NCBI GenBank assembly: GCA_003990745.1
Contig: RBNI01001324.1
Location: 1-23,023 of the forward strand
Origin: Jimgerdemannia flammicorona
Lineage: Eukaryota; Mucoromycota; Endogonomycetes; Endogonales; Endogonaceae
Length of the DNA: 23,023 nt
Direction of reading: 5' to 3'
Under the pieces are notes generated by a model. That model made no database searches, was not told the origin of the DNA, and saw only the letters and a list, made by a program, of their open reading frames with translations. This document shows positions 1-9,900 of this stretch, in pieces (positions within the stretch are counted from its first letter, which is position 1; every line of letters begins with the position of its first letter). Position numbers and translations under genes: made by a program.

Positions 1-170
1 TTTTATATTTATTATTAAACCAATCTATATCAATATAATATATAGTAGTATAACTTAACTACATTATTATTTATAAATATTATCAATATATATAAAAGTA
101 TATAAGCTAGTATTAATAAACAATATCTCTCTCTCTCTCTTCTCTCTACTCTTCTAAGTATTCTATAATA
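1..170 (+). repeat. 5' LTR of Copia A (possibly incomplete at window edge)
   Basis: It matches 4623-4788, best from about position 60 onward: an ATTATTATTT block, a TATAAAAG TATA-like box near 90, AATAAA near 116 (poly-A signal type) and then a CT-dinucleotide tract (about 126-150). It ends TTCTATAATA immediately before the primer site. The left boundary is uncertain because the first 50 bases align poorly with the other LTR. Confidence 0.75.
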
Positions 171-173
171 AAA

Positions 174-188
174 GATTATGAGCCCTGC
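174..188 (+). other. Primer-binding site of Copia A (initiator tRNA-Met half)
   Basis: GATTATGAGCCCTGC starts three bases after the LTR. Apart from its second base it is the complement of the anticodon stem-loop of eukaryotic initiator tRNA-Met (GCAGGGCUCAUAACC). The match extends three bases further than in elements B and C (CCCTGC versus CCCCGG). Confidence 0.8.
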
Positions 189-243
189 TAGTAAAGCAGA
201 TAACAATAATACTTCTCTAATATATATACTATACTATACAAAT

Positions 244-3200
244 ATGTCAAACCAAATAGATATATCAAGTATATACCTACCAAGTAGTACAAGTGAAATA
301 GAACCTAGAATAAATACTGGCAGTATAAGTATATCTGATATAATAATCACAACTATAACTATTCTTGCAGTAGTATATATCAATAATGATAAAGAGGATA
401 ATGCCTATATTTTATGGTAAGAATTATGCTATTCAGATATATATATTATATAAAGAATCTCTTAGAAGAATATATTCTGGAGGATGATAAAAACAAGATC
501 CTAGCCCTCACATATAGTCTCTTCAAGTATACAATATGGTTGTCACCACTATGAGGAAATCTGGCAAACTATTAGACTATAAGCATATCATTATGAGCCT
601 TTTAAATAAGAAAATGAGACTGGGTAGCAATAATGATAATAAAGATAATGAGAAACTCTTCTATAGAGTATATGGATAAGATGAAGACAAGCTGAACAAA
701 GAATGAGAGCAAAAATAGTATAATGGTCAGTGTAATAGTCAAAGAGTCAAATTTGATAGTAAATACTTCTACTACATATATTAAATATAGACATTACAAG
801 TAAGACTACAACTGAAAGAAGAAGGAAAAGAGCAGTCAAGAGCAGACAAATATAGTAGATATCAATAGCGATAAAAGCAACAAAGGTCTATTTTTTACAG
901 AAGCAACAACCTATCTGTATATAGAGGGAGATTTAGGAGTAAATTTGAGAAACATATTTATACTGATGAAAAAATATTAACATAAACATTAGTGCTAATA
1001 TAAGTTATATGCTGAGTACTTATATATATAGTAAAGAAATACAATATATGATAGTATACTGCAAGTAGTTCTCTATATATAAGAAATTTAAGCACTCCAT
1101 ACCTATTAAACTAGATGACAATAATATCATCTATACTCAAGATAAGGGTAATATTGATATATTTATACAGAAAAGTCAATGAAATCTCAGATACTTTCAT
1201 AAATATACTATATACTCCAGATATAGGTAAGAACCTCTTTTCAATGGGCCAGATGATAGCTCAAGGAGATAAAGGAGTAAATATATAACTGAATAGTATA
1301 ATAGTAACCAATTTAAAGAACAATAAGTTAATATATATATAAAAAAAGAGAAACTTATATACAATCAATAGTATACTGAGTAGTTCAACATTTATATATT
1401 CTACTATAACTGGAGAGAATCTCTGGTATATATAGTATAAATACTTAGGGCATATCAGTAAGATGAGTTAGAATAGATGATGAGGAGTAGTTTAGTAAGA
1501 GAATTATCAGACTGTATATCTCTGAATTTCTTTTATAATATATATATAGCAAATAAGGCTTCTTAGTGATCTTTTCAGAAATAGATAAAGTAAGTAGTCA
1601 GTATTCTCAATATAATATATACAGATATCTATAGTTCTATATAAATGGTAATATATTTTAGAAAGAAGTATTTCATTGTCTTTATTTATAATTATACTTA
1701 CAAAGTCTATATATACTTTCTTACATATATAACAAAAAATAAGGCATTCTAAAAATTCTAAAAATTCAATACAACTATAGAGAATAAAATGAGATATAAG
1801 ATATAGACCTTATACTTAGATAACGGTAAGGAATATATCAATAAAGCCTTCAGATATTTCTTAAAAAAGTATGATATCTAGTACTCTATAATAGCTCTCT
1901 ATATACCTGAACAGAACAGTATAGTAGAATGCTTTAATCAAATAGTAGTAGAGATAGCTCAAATAATAATAAATATAATCAGCTTATTGTACTCTTTCTG
2001 GGCCAAAGTAGTGAATACAGTAGCATATATCTAAAATTATTATATTTTTTAAGCTCTAAGCAAAGATTCTAGTAGATCCAGCAGATCTAGTAATTATCAA
2101 TTCAGGAACAATCAATAATTCAAGAATAATTAACAATCTAGAAATAATCTCAGAAAAAATTAGTAATTTAGAAATAATAGTAATCTTACTCCTGAGAAAT
2201 TATAGAGTAGAGTTAAGTCAGATATTTTATATCTATAAATATTTATAAGTAAGGTTTACATTTTAGATAAAGACAGTAATAGAGACAAATTTGAGCCTAA
2301 AGCAGATAAGTATATACTCCTTGAATATGATAGAGTAGTATACAGATTGTGAAATCTGTAGAAATATTATGTAGTTATCTCTTATAATATTCAATTTAAG
2401 AAGACTAAGCAGAAAATTTGTATGAAAATTCCTATCTCAATCAATCCAACCATATAGCTAGTAACAACTATACCAACTTCAAAGGCAAGCAGAATAGTAC
2501 CTATGCTAGTATTAGCACCAGTACAATTTATATATATACTAATGAGGTTTATTAGAGCTAAGAATTATGAAAATTATAGACAAAGATGACAATGAGGATA
2601 TCTCTCTAAAGAGAAAAAAAAAGTACAAATCTAGACTACAAAATGAAGTCAAAGGAAATTTAGAAGGTTATTGAGACCAACCTAAGATATTCTATTGTAA
2701 ATATTATATGAACTATATTTATAAGTATACTTATATAGCAACAACTAGTAAGCTAGTAAATAATGATAAATTTTTATATTTAGATAATAAAAAGGAGTGA
2801 AAAAAGACTATAGATAAGGAATATTATTTACTCATTAGGAATAACACATGGGGTTTAGTCTCTCTTCTAGCAAATTGATAGGTAATAGAATCTTACTTAA
2901 TATATAAAGTTAAATATAATAGTAATAGTAATGTAGAGTGATATAAAGCCTGATTTGTGGTAAAGAGATATTTACAAGAATATGTTATAGACTATATTGA
3001 GACCTTCTCCCTAGTATTTAAGCTTATTTTACTTAGAATACTTCTTGTAATTAAAGCTAAATATAATTATGAAATTTACTTAAGATAGTCATTTTGAATA
3101 GTAATATAGATATAGAGCTATATATATATTAACTATAAGGATATGAACTATGTAATAACAGAAATAAGCTTATATATATATTACATAAAGATCTCTATAG

Positions 3201-4300
3201 TATCAAATAAGTAGTAAGGCTGTGGAATCAAAAATTGACAAATATCTCTTAGATAACAGATTTAAGTATTATAAGGCTGATATATATATATATATCTAAT
3301 ATACATTTTCAGTAATAGTATATCTAGAAATTTGAGTTGATGATATTATTTTAGTTGAGATGATAAATGAGATTAATAATATAAAGATAACTCTATATTA
3401 AGAATTTAAGATAATAGATATAGATAGCATATTCTATCTTCTTAAAATATTTAATACATATAATAGATATGAATATATTATATACTTATCATAAGCTACA
3501 TATTCAGACTATATATAAATAATTTGGCATGAGTGAATATAAACTTATTAGAATATCTATAGAGATATATATCTGTAAGACTAAAGAAATCTAATACTAT
3601 GATCAAAGATAACAATATCCCCTATTAGTAAGCTGTAAAATCTCTCATATATCTTATACTTAAAATAAGATCTGATATATTATATATATATAGTCAATAA
3701 AGTAGTACAGTACTTATCCTGCTATAACAATTTACTTTAAATAGTAATTAAGTATATCTTCAGATATATCAAAGATACAGTATACTACTATATTTAAGTA
3801 ATAATAATAATAGATTAAGTGGGAGTACTATAAGGCTATCTAATATATATAATATATACTGGGTCAAAAATCTCAATGATCAGTACTCTACAACTAGATA
3901 CCTCTTTAAAATCAGTAAAAACAGAGTCATTTTATAACAAATATATAAGTAATCTTTAGTAGTAATATCAGCTATATAAGCAGAGTATTAAGTGTTATCT
4001 ATGGCAATAATAGAAGCTATAAGTCTTCAAGAACTACTAAAAGAATTAGAATACAATCAATAGTACTCTATACTACTTCAACAAGATAATTAATCTATAA
4101 TTGCTATAGCAAAGAACTCTATACATCACACTAAAATGAAGCATATTGATATACAGTATCATTTTATATAAAAATATATGGAAAATAGTATATATATTTA
4201 GAATATACTTCTAAAGAGTATATTATGACAGATTTGTTAACTAAAGCTCTTCTAAAGGCTAGGTTTGACTTATATATATAAGAAATGAGACTTACAGTTA
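244..4300 (+). pseudogene. Copia A gag-pol pseudogene
   Basis: Remnant of one Ty1/copia gag-pol gene. The start near 244 matches the gag start of element B by position. An internal deletion of about 310 bp (junction near 483) removes much of gag. The zinc-knuckle region (about 764-815) has lost its cysteines to tyrosine and stop codons. The protease DSG site is missing (about 1030-1050). Integrase keeps readable D and E positions (1819-1821 and 1927-1929, exact D-35-E spacing), and RT keeps a VDD box at about 3346-3354 preceded by TGA where the relatives have TGG. RNase H ends near 4250. Stops occur throughout, so no protein of useful length is made. Confidence 0.85.
2070..2190 (+). repeat. 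In-frame degenerate 5-residue repeat (QFRNN-like) in Copia A pol
   Basis: Between the integrase core and the LTPEEL block, element A carries roughly 80 extra bases relative to B and C. They read in the pol frame as repeated units QFRNN, FKNN, QSRNN, LRKN and FRNN, preceded by a short SSRSSRSSN stretch. Several units are now broken by TAA or TAG where Q would fit. Elements B and C have only a short SRND or SKDD in the same place. Confidence 0.7.
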
Positions 4301-4622
4301 ACTTTATACTAATACAAACTATATATCAGTAAGTAGTAATTCTATGATAGTAAGTAGTAAGTAACAATAATATAGATATAATAGAAAGATTTTCAGAGTG
4401 CTAAAAGCCTTCTACTATATCTTATATATATATCTTATTAACATTACTAATTTCATTCAGTTGTAAGTATTTATCTTTAATAATATTGCTCTGGATCTCT
4501 ATCTTTCACTACTCTGTTTACTTATTTTTATACTTATAAGTAGTGAATTTCAATCTTTTTCAGTTATCTAGATAGCATCTAGTTGGTCATATTTAGTTAA
4601 TCTTTTATTTATATATTCTACA

Positions 4623-4788
4623 TATTCTGAAATATATCTTAGTTATAGCAACTTGATATATAATAGTATAGCTTGAATATATTATTATTTGTAAATATCA
4701 TCAGAACATATAAAAGAATATAAGCTAGTATTAATAAACATTATCTCTCTCTCTCTCTTCTCTCTACTCTTTCAAGTATTCTACAATA
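4623..4788 (+). repeat. 3' LTR of Copia A
   Basis: Second copy of the 1-170 repeat: CATATAAAAG box near 4698, AATAAA near 4733, a long CT tract 4743-4762, ending CTACAATA. The start is placed by analogy with the TATTG/TGTTG ends of the other Copia LTRs and is uncertain by several bases. No clear polypurine tract remains in front of it. Confidence 0.75.
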
Positions 4789-5249
4789 TCCTCACTCCTT
4801 TATATTAGAATACTATTTAATTATTAATAACTACTCTCTCTTATTACTTTTCTCATAGATTCTCTCTATTATATAGTAATAGTAACTACTCTGAGTACTC
4901 TATCCCCACTACTAGTCAGATAGAATGTCCATTACCAACTCTTTCTACTATACTATCTACTTCTCTAATTTTTTCTATCTTCTATTTTCAAATATTATAA
5001 TGGTGATCTCAGAATAATGATATCAGTATAGGAGATAGCCTTTTCTTACAAGCTACCAGATTGGAGTACAAGAAGATTATAGAGCATAACTCATCTAAGC
5101 TACAAGATGAGTAATAATGACTAACCATGAGTCATTGTAATCACAAGATAGATATCTTAAGGAATATAAAAGACGGATCAAGAAACTACAGTAGTAGTAA
5201 TCTAAACAAAGCTTACAGAAATAGTTTTAAAGACTTACAATAAACAAAA
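4789..5249. other. AT-rich spacer without recognisable gene
   Basis: About 460 bases of AT-rich, CT-patchy sequence between Copia A and the next coding-like remnant. Stops are frequent in all frames and I see no domain, repeat pair or RNA gene. It may be old intergenic DNA or an eroded transposon. Confidence 0.5.
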
Positions 5250-5932
5250 TACCTGCTACTTGTCAAACCTCAAGGTCCAGGAACCACCAAGACCCCTCAG
5301 TCCAGGATAGGATGTTCCAAGACATCAGAAGAGCCATGAGAATCTACACCAGAAGGACTCTTAGCCTTAATCTGAGTACTAGTGACTCTTATTAATATAT
5401 CCTCTACTACTGTGAAATAGAAACAAGGATCACCATTGCTACCAAATGCCTCTGGATATAGCAGGAGTATGAAATAAGAAACCTCCTCTGCTGGGAATTC
5501 CCTCAGGCCAGTCAATAAGAAAACCAAAATATCACCTCCATGGATATATATATATGAAATAAGAATAATCAAGAAGATTCATCAGGTCTTCAGACATGTA
5601 CATGGTCAATCCCCAACTTGGAGTATACTAGGATCTCAGACTTCAAGGAACTGTCAGCCCACCATACTAATGCACTAGAGGTCATAATAGTCACAGAAGT
5701 CCAGTCTACTATCACCCTCAATAGTAATAAGGTAGGAGAGTTCTGGAAACCTATCCTCAAGGACAATCCTGATCAATTCCTGCAAGAATTGATCTCAGCA
5801 TTCCAAGGCCCCAGCATCTGGGTTAGACCTCCCCAAGACCCCATTATTTTGTAGAAGAGAACCTCATAGATTGGAGAGTGCCTGCTGCTGCCAAATGAGA
5901 TGATATCACTCATGAGACATTATTGGTGATGA
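5250..5932. pseudogene. Unidentified coding-like remnant, strand uncertain
   Basis: This stretch is less AT-rich than its surroundings and has protein-like runs on both strands. On plus, 5618-5854 gives 78 residues that read like globular protein (FKELSAHHTNALEV, FLQELISAFQGPS), with weaker same-frame similarity to coding sequence back to about 5260 broken by a few stops. A switch of frame after 5850 gives another short plausible run (ENLIDWRVPAAAK). On minus, 5297-5572 gives 91 residues. I recognise no family. It may be a host gene hit by the gypsy insertion or another old element. It is not intact on either strand. Confidence 0.35.
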
Positions 5933-6536
5933 TGTCATCCCATGTGTGACATACATGATGAGACAGACAAAATGTTTGCAGACCTCATCTCCTTTGAAGA
6001 CATTCTATCTCTGACCTCTGGCCTTGATGATAGTGATGAAGATGATGCCCCCATGGTCCTGAACTTTCTGCTCTAAGTTCTTGGTAATACTGAATTCTAC
6101 CAGTATTCTTTTCCTATATAACTGTTATTCTTCTGATATCCTTTTTCTATACCACTGAAATTTTACTAATATTCTGAACTTGTGCAACCATTTGTACAGA
6201 CACTTGAACTTGTACTTATAACTATAGTTTTCTGTGTTCCAGTATTTTATTTGGTTATTGGAATTTATATTTAGCTTTATAACTTAGCAACTATTGAATT
6301 ATATTTTGTATAAATATCTCTCTTATTTTCTTTAGTTCCAGTTCACTTATGCTCAATTCTATGTAAGTAATCTAAGAGATATCAAGATAGTTTAAATATA
6401 AGAAGTTCAAGGACTATAAGACCTTGGAAAGATACTCCAATAAGAACATGCTTATAACAAACTTATAGTTAGTCTAAGAGATATACCTTATAGGGAATCT
6501 GATATATTTGAAGGACTCAGCAACCACTACATGACA
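5933..6536 (+). repeat. Candidate 5' LTR of the gypsy element
   Basis: The segment starts TGTCAT and ends ATGACA, a perfect 6-bp inverted terminal repeat with the TG...CA ends of LTRs. Three bases after it comes TGGTGCC, a plausible primer site, and gag follows at about 6597. The segment is gene-poor and T-rich (T-runs 6115-6360). There is no second copy in the window because the gypsy 3' end is missing, so the left boundary rests only on the inverted repeat. Confidence 0.4.
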
Positions 6537-6539
6537 ACT

Positions 6540-6557
6540 TGGTGCCAATTAGCTGAT
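6540..6557 (+). other. Candidate primer-binding site of the gypsy element
   Basis: TGGTGCCAATTAGC follows the candidate LTR by three bases. TGG at the start would pair with a tRNA 3' CCA end, the usual gypsy arrangement and unlike the Copia elements here. I cannot assign the tRNA. Confidence 0.35.
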
Positions 6558-6596
6558 AATTCAAGATGAATCCCTTACTTTCAAGCTGAAAAATGA

Positions 6597-6752
6597 ACAA
6601 CTACTACAATAACTACCCTGACTACAAGAGTCACCTCTGCAAGAATTCAAGATAAGATAGAAATGCATTCCCCCACATTCTATGGATATACTACTGAAGA
6701 GTCAATCCTGACCTTCATTGAAGACTTTGAACAATTCACTGCCATATGAGCC
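6597..6752 (+). pseudogene. Gypsy gag, N-terminal piece
   Basis: An open stretch on plus (reading frame starting at 6597) that contains FYGYTTEESILTFIEDFEQF, the typical start of a gypsy capsid region (short lead, then an aromatic-rich 'FEQF' helix). It ends with TGA at 6747 just before Copia B; a tryptophan codon is the likely original. No convincing start codon is seen because upstream frames carry stops. The gag resumes after Copia B at 11823. Confidence 0.6.
6748..6752 (+). repeat. Target-site duplication GAGCC, left of Copia B
   Basis: GAGCC directly precedes the 5' LTR and recurs directly after the 3' LTR at 11823-11827. Five bases is the normal Ty1/copia duplication length. Confidence 0.9.
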
Positions 6753-6907
6753 TATTGAAATATATAGGTTACAACTCAATATATATAGTGGCGCAGCCTT
6801 CCTTGACTATGTCATCATGTAAACGTCACTATTGGCAATGTGTAAAAGCACATAAGAATTAGCAATAAACACTTAGCTTCTCTCCCCAAAGTCCACATTA
6901 CACAACA
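6753..6907 (+). repeat. 5' LTR of Copia B (155 bp)
   Basis: Starts TATTG and ends CAACA. Compared with TGTTG...CAACA of element C, the terminal G has become A. It contains ATATATAGTGGCGC near 6773-6788, a GTCATCA/AACGTCAC stretch resembling a bZIP (CRE-like) site at about 6812-6828, a TAAAAG box near 6842, and AATAAA at 6864-6869 followed by a pyrimidine-rich end. Promoter and poly-A roles are inferred from LTR structure. Confidence 0.93.
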
Positions 6908-6919
6908 GGTTATGAGCCC
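6908..6919 (+). other. Primer-binding site of Copia B (initiator tRNA-Met half)
   Basis: GGTTATGAGCCC directly abuts the LTR. It is the exact complement of GGGCUCAUAACC, the anticodon stem-loop of initiator tRNA-Met, so the primer must be an internally cleaved tRNA. Confidence 0.88.
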
Positions 6920-6970
6920 CGGTTAGCGGCTATACACCCCTCTTATATATACACTACACTACGCTATACA

Positions 6971-9900
6971 ATGGCTACTAGTTCAAGCAGTGCTAGCAGC
7001 ACGCCGCCAAGTTCTGGTAATACGAACACAAACACAGCTGGAATGGGTTTCACTTCCATGACGATGAACATTCCGGCAGTGGCACCAACGTCAATGATAA
7101 AGAGGATGATTCCTGTCTTTGACAGTAAGGACTACACCATATGGGCGTATCATATGAAGAATCTCCTTAAAGAATGCGGTTTGGAGGACTACTGGAAGCC
7201 ATAGGCGCAAGTAATGACATACAATGCCGCGAAAGATTGCAAAGCACTAAGGGAGATTACGTTCACCCTTTCAAACATGCAAATGAAGCTGGTAATCAAC
7301 GCTATGATGGTGAATGAAGCCTGGGAGATTTTATACAATCACTATCAACAGGCATCCGTATCAAACAGATTCCACTTAAAGGCGCAACTATTCAATCTTC
7401 AAATTAAGTCCAAGGAGAGCATCTGGGACTATGCCAATCGAGTCGATGAGCTGACGAATCAAGTGAATTCCCTTACATCTATGCTGGTGGACACCATCAA
7501 GGATGAAGACAAGGTCCTGGCTCTTATACGAGGTCTTCTCGAAGCGTACAATGTGGTTGTCGCTGCTATGAGGGAATCTGACAGATTATCAGATTATAAG
7601 TACATCATCATAAGCCTTTTAAACAAGGAAACAAGGCTAGGCAGCAACAACGCTAACGAGGAATATGACGAGAAAGCATTCTACAGCAGAGCATGTGGAC
7701 GAGGCAAAGGCAAGCCGAACAAAGGTCAAGGCCAGCAATGCGAGAAATTCAACAGTAAATGCTTTTACTGTAATAAGCATGGATATCATGAGCAGGACTG
7801 CAACTGCAAGAAGAAGGAAAAGGGTGGCCAACAGCAAGGACAATGGCAGGCAAACATAGTGGATGCCAATAATGAAAACAGTGATGGCGGAGGTCTATTC
7901 TTCGCAGAAGCAGTGACCTATCTATATGTAGAAACCATTAAAATAGGAGGAAATTCGGAACCAACCGCCAGTTCCACCAATGCCAGTTGCAGATGCAATT
8001 CCACCAGTTCAACATCTACAAATCCTGGTCAACAAAACACTTTTCAGATAGCAAAAAATGGTGACATCAACGTTGGTGCCAGCGCAAATGTAAGCTATAT
8101 GCCGAACAGCACTTATGCATGCAGTGAAGAGGTCTGGCTCATAGATTCAGGTACAACACAGCATATGATGGCTCACCGGGAGTGGTTCTCTACATATGAG
8201 AAGTTCGAGCATCCCATATCTATCAAGCTAGGCGACAATAACGTCATTTACACTCAAGGGAAAGACAACATAGGCATACATCTACATGGAAACATTGATG
8301 AACCTTCAGGTACCTTCGTGGATATACTATACATTCCAGATATAGGCAAGAACCTCTTCTCGATAGGCCGGATGATGGCTCGTGGGGACAGAGGAGTAAA
8401 TATATGCCCGAACAGTGTAACGGTAATCAATCTGAAGAACAATAATGAGTTAATATACGTATCGAAAAAGGGGAATCTATATGCAATCAATGGCATGCCG
8501 AGTGGCACTACATCCGCATATTCTACAACTACAACAGGAGAGGATTTCTGGCATATAATGCATGAATGCTTAGGACATATCGGTAAAACAAGCCTGGAAC
8601 GGATGATAAGGAGCAAGTCTGTGTATGGTTTACTGGACTATATGCCACCGGATTTCTTTTGTGATGGATGCACGACAAATAAGGCTTCCTGGTAACCTTT
8701 TCAGGAATGAATGAAGTGAGCGGCCGGCATTCTTGATTTGATTCATATGGATATTTGTGGCCCCATGCGAATGGCATCACACTCCGGGAAGAAGTATTTT
8801 ATTACATTCATTGATGATTATACATACAAAGTCTACGTATATTTCATTACAGGGAAAAATGAGGTATTCGACAAATTCCGGGAATTCAAGGCAGCTATAG
8901 AGAATGAGACAGGACATAGAATATGAACCCTATACTCAGATAATGGCAAAGAATACGTCAACAAAGGTTTCAGACACTTCTTGAAGAAGAACGGTATACA
9001 GCACTCTACGACAGCCCCTTATACACCTCAGCAAAACGGCATGGTGGAACGATTCAATCGAATGGTAGTGGAAATGGCTAGAATGATGATGAATACGGCT
9101 GGCTTACCAAAGTCCTTTTGGGCAGAAGTGGTGAATACGGCGGCATATATTCGAAATCGTTGTTTCTCTCGAGCTCTAAGCAAGGATCCCGGCAAGCATT
9201 CCAGGAACGACAGCAATCTTACCCCTGAGGAATTATGGAATGGATCCAAGCCTGATATTTCACACTTACATATATTCGGAAGTGAGGCATACGTTCTGGA
9301 CAAAGGTGACAACCGAGGCAAGTTTGAACCTAAGGCAGATAAGCATATATTCCTTGGATACGATAGAGCGGGATACAGACTTTGGAACTCGCAGAAATGA
9401 CATATGATCATTTCACGTGATATACAGTTCAAAGAGACTAAGCAGGAAATTTATGTGGAAATTCCTATCTCAAATCTGATGGTGAATTCGATGGTACAGC
9501 CAGCGACATCTACGCCAACTGCAAAGGCTAGCAGAACAACATCTATACCCAGAACGACACTGAAGACTACGCCAAAGACATCCTTGAGACCTACGCCAGC
9601 GAAAATGCAACCCATTCAAATGGAAATGAAGTTGCAAGAACCAAGGATAATGGAAATTATGGATGAGGATGACGAAGAGAATACCTTTCTGAAGGGCAAG
9701 AAGAAGCGCAAATCTGGGATGGATAACAAAATCCAAGCAGATCTGGGAAATTACTGGAACTCACCCAAGTCATCTTGTTGCAAACAATATCACATGAACT
9801 ATGCCTGCGAATGTGCTTACATAGCAATGACCAGTGAGCCAGTACACTACGACAAAGCCATTCACTCAAATGATAAGAAGGAGTGGAGAAAGACTATGGA

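Larger units (their letters stand above)
1..4788 (+). mobile_element. Copia element A: ancient, AT-rich Ty1/copia LTR retrotransposon
   Basis: A nearly full-length Ty1/copia element that is far more decayed and AT-rich than the two other Copia copies in the window. Both LTRs can be recognised (about 1-170 and 4623-4788). Between them the order of element B can be followed: primer site, gag, zinc-knuckle remnant, protease remnant, integrase, RT and RNase H. TA and TAT steps dominate, and cytosines survive mainly where no purine follows, which fits heavy RIP followed by drift. It lacks about 310 bp of gag and the protease active site. Because the window opens at or inside the 5' LTR, a target duplication cannot be tested. 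Internal similarity is partly to B and partly to C. Confidence 0.88.

Noticed and set aside
121..150. CT tracts as independent microsatellites
   Set aside because: They sit at the same place in each LTR after AATAAA, so they are part of the LTR.
178..420. ORF of 80 residues at the start of Copia A as an independent gene
   Set aside because: It begins within the primer site and leader; only the part from 244 corresponds to the gag start, which later shifts frame.
5922..5940. TGATGATGTCATCCCA as an inverted LTR fragment of Copia C
   Set aside because: Only about 16 bases match the reverse complement of the LTR and the flanks do not; too short to claim.
6751..6755. CCTAT in front of TGAAAT as the target duplication and TG start of Copia B
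   Set aside because: CCTAT does not recur after the B 3' LTR; GAGCC does, and both LTRs share TATTG at their start. The likeness to the Copia C duplication is chance.
8254..8616. Minus-strand ORF of 120 residues inside Copia B
   Set aside because: It is a shadow of the protease-integrase frame; the plus strand has clear conserved motifs.
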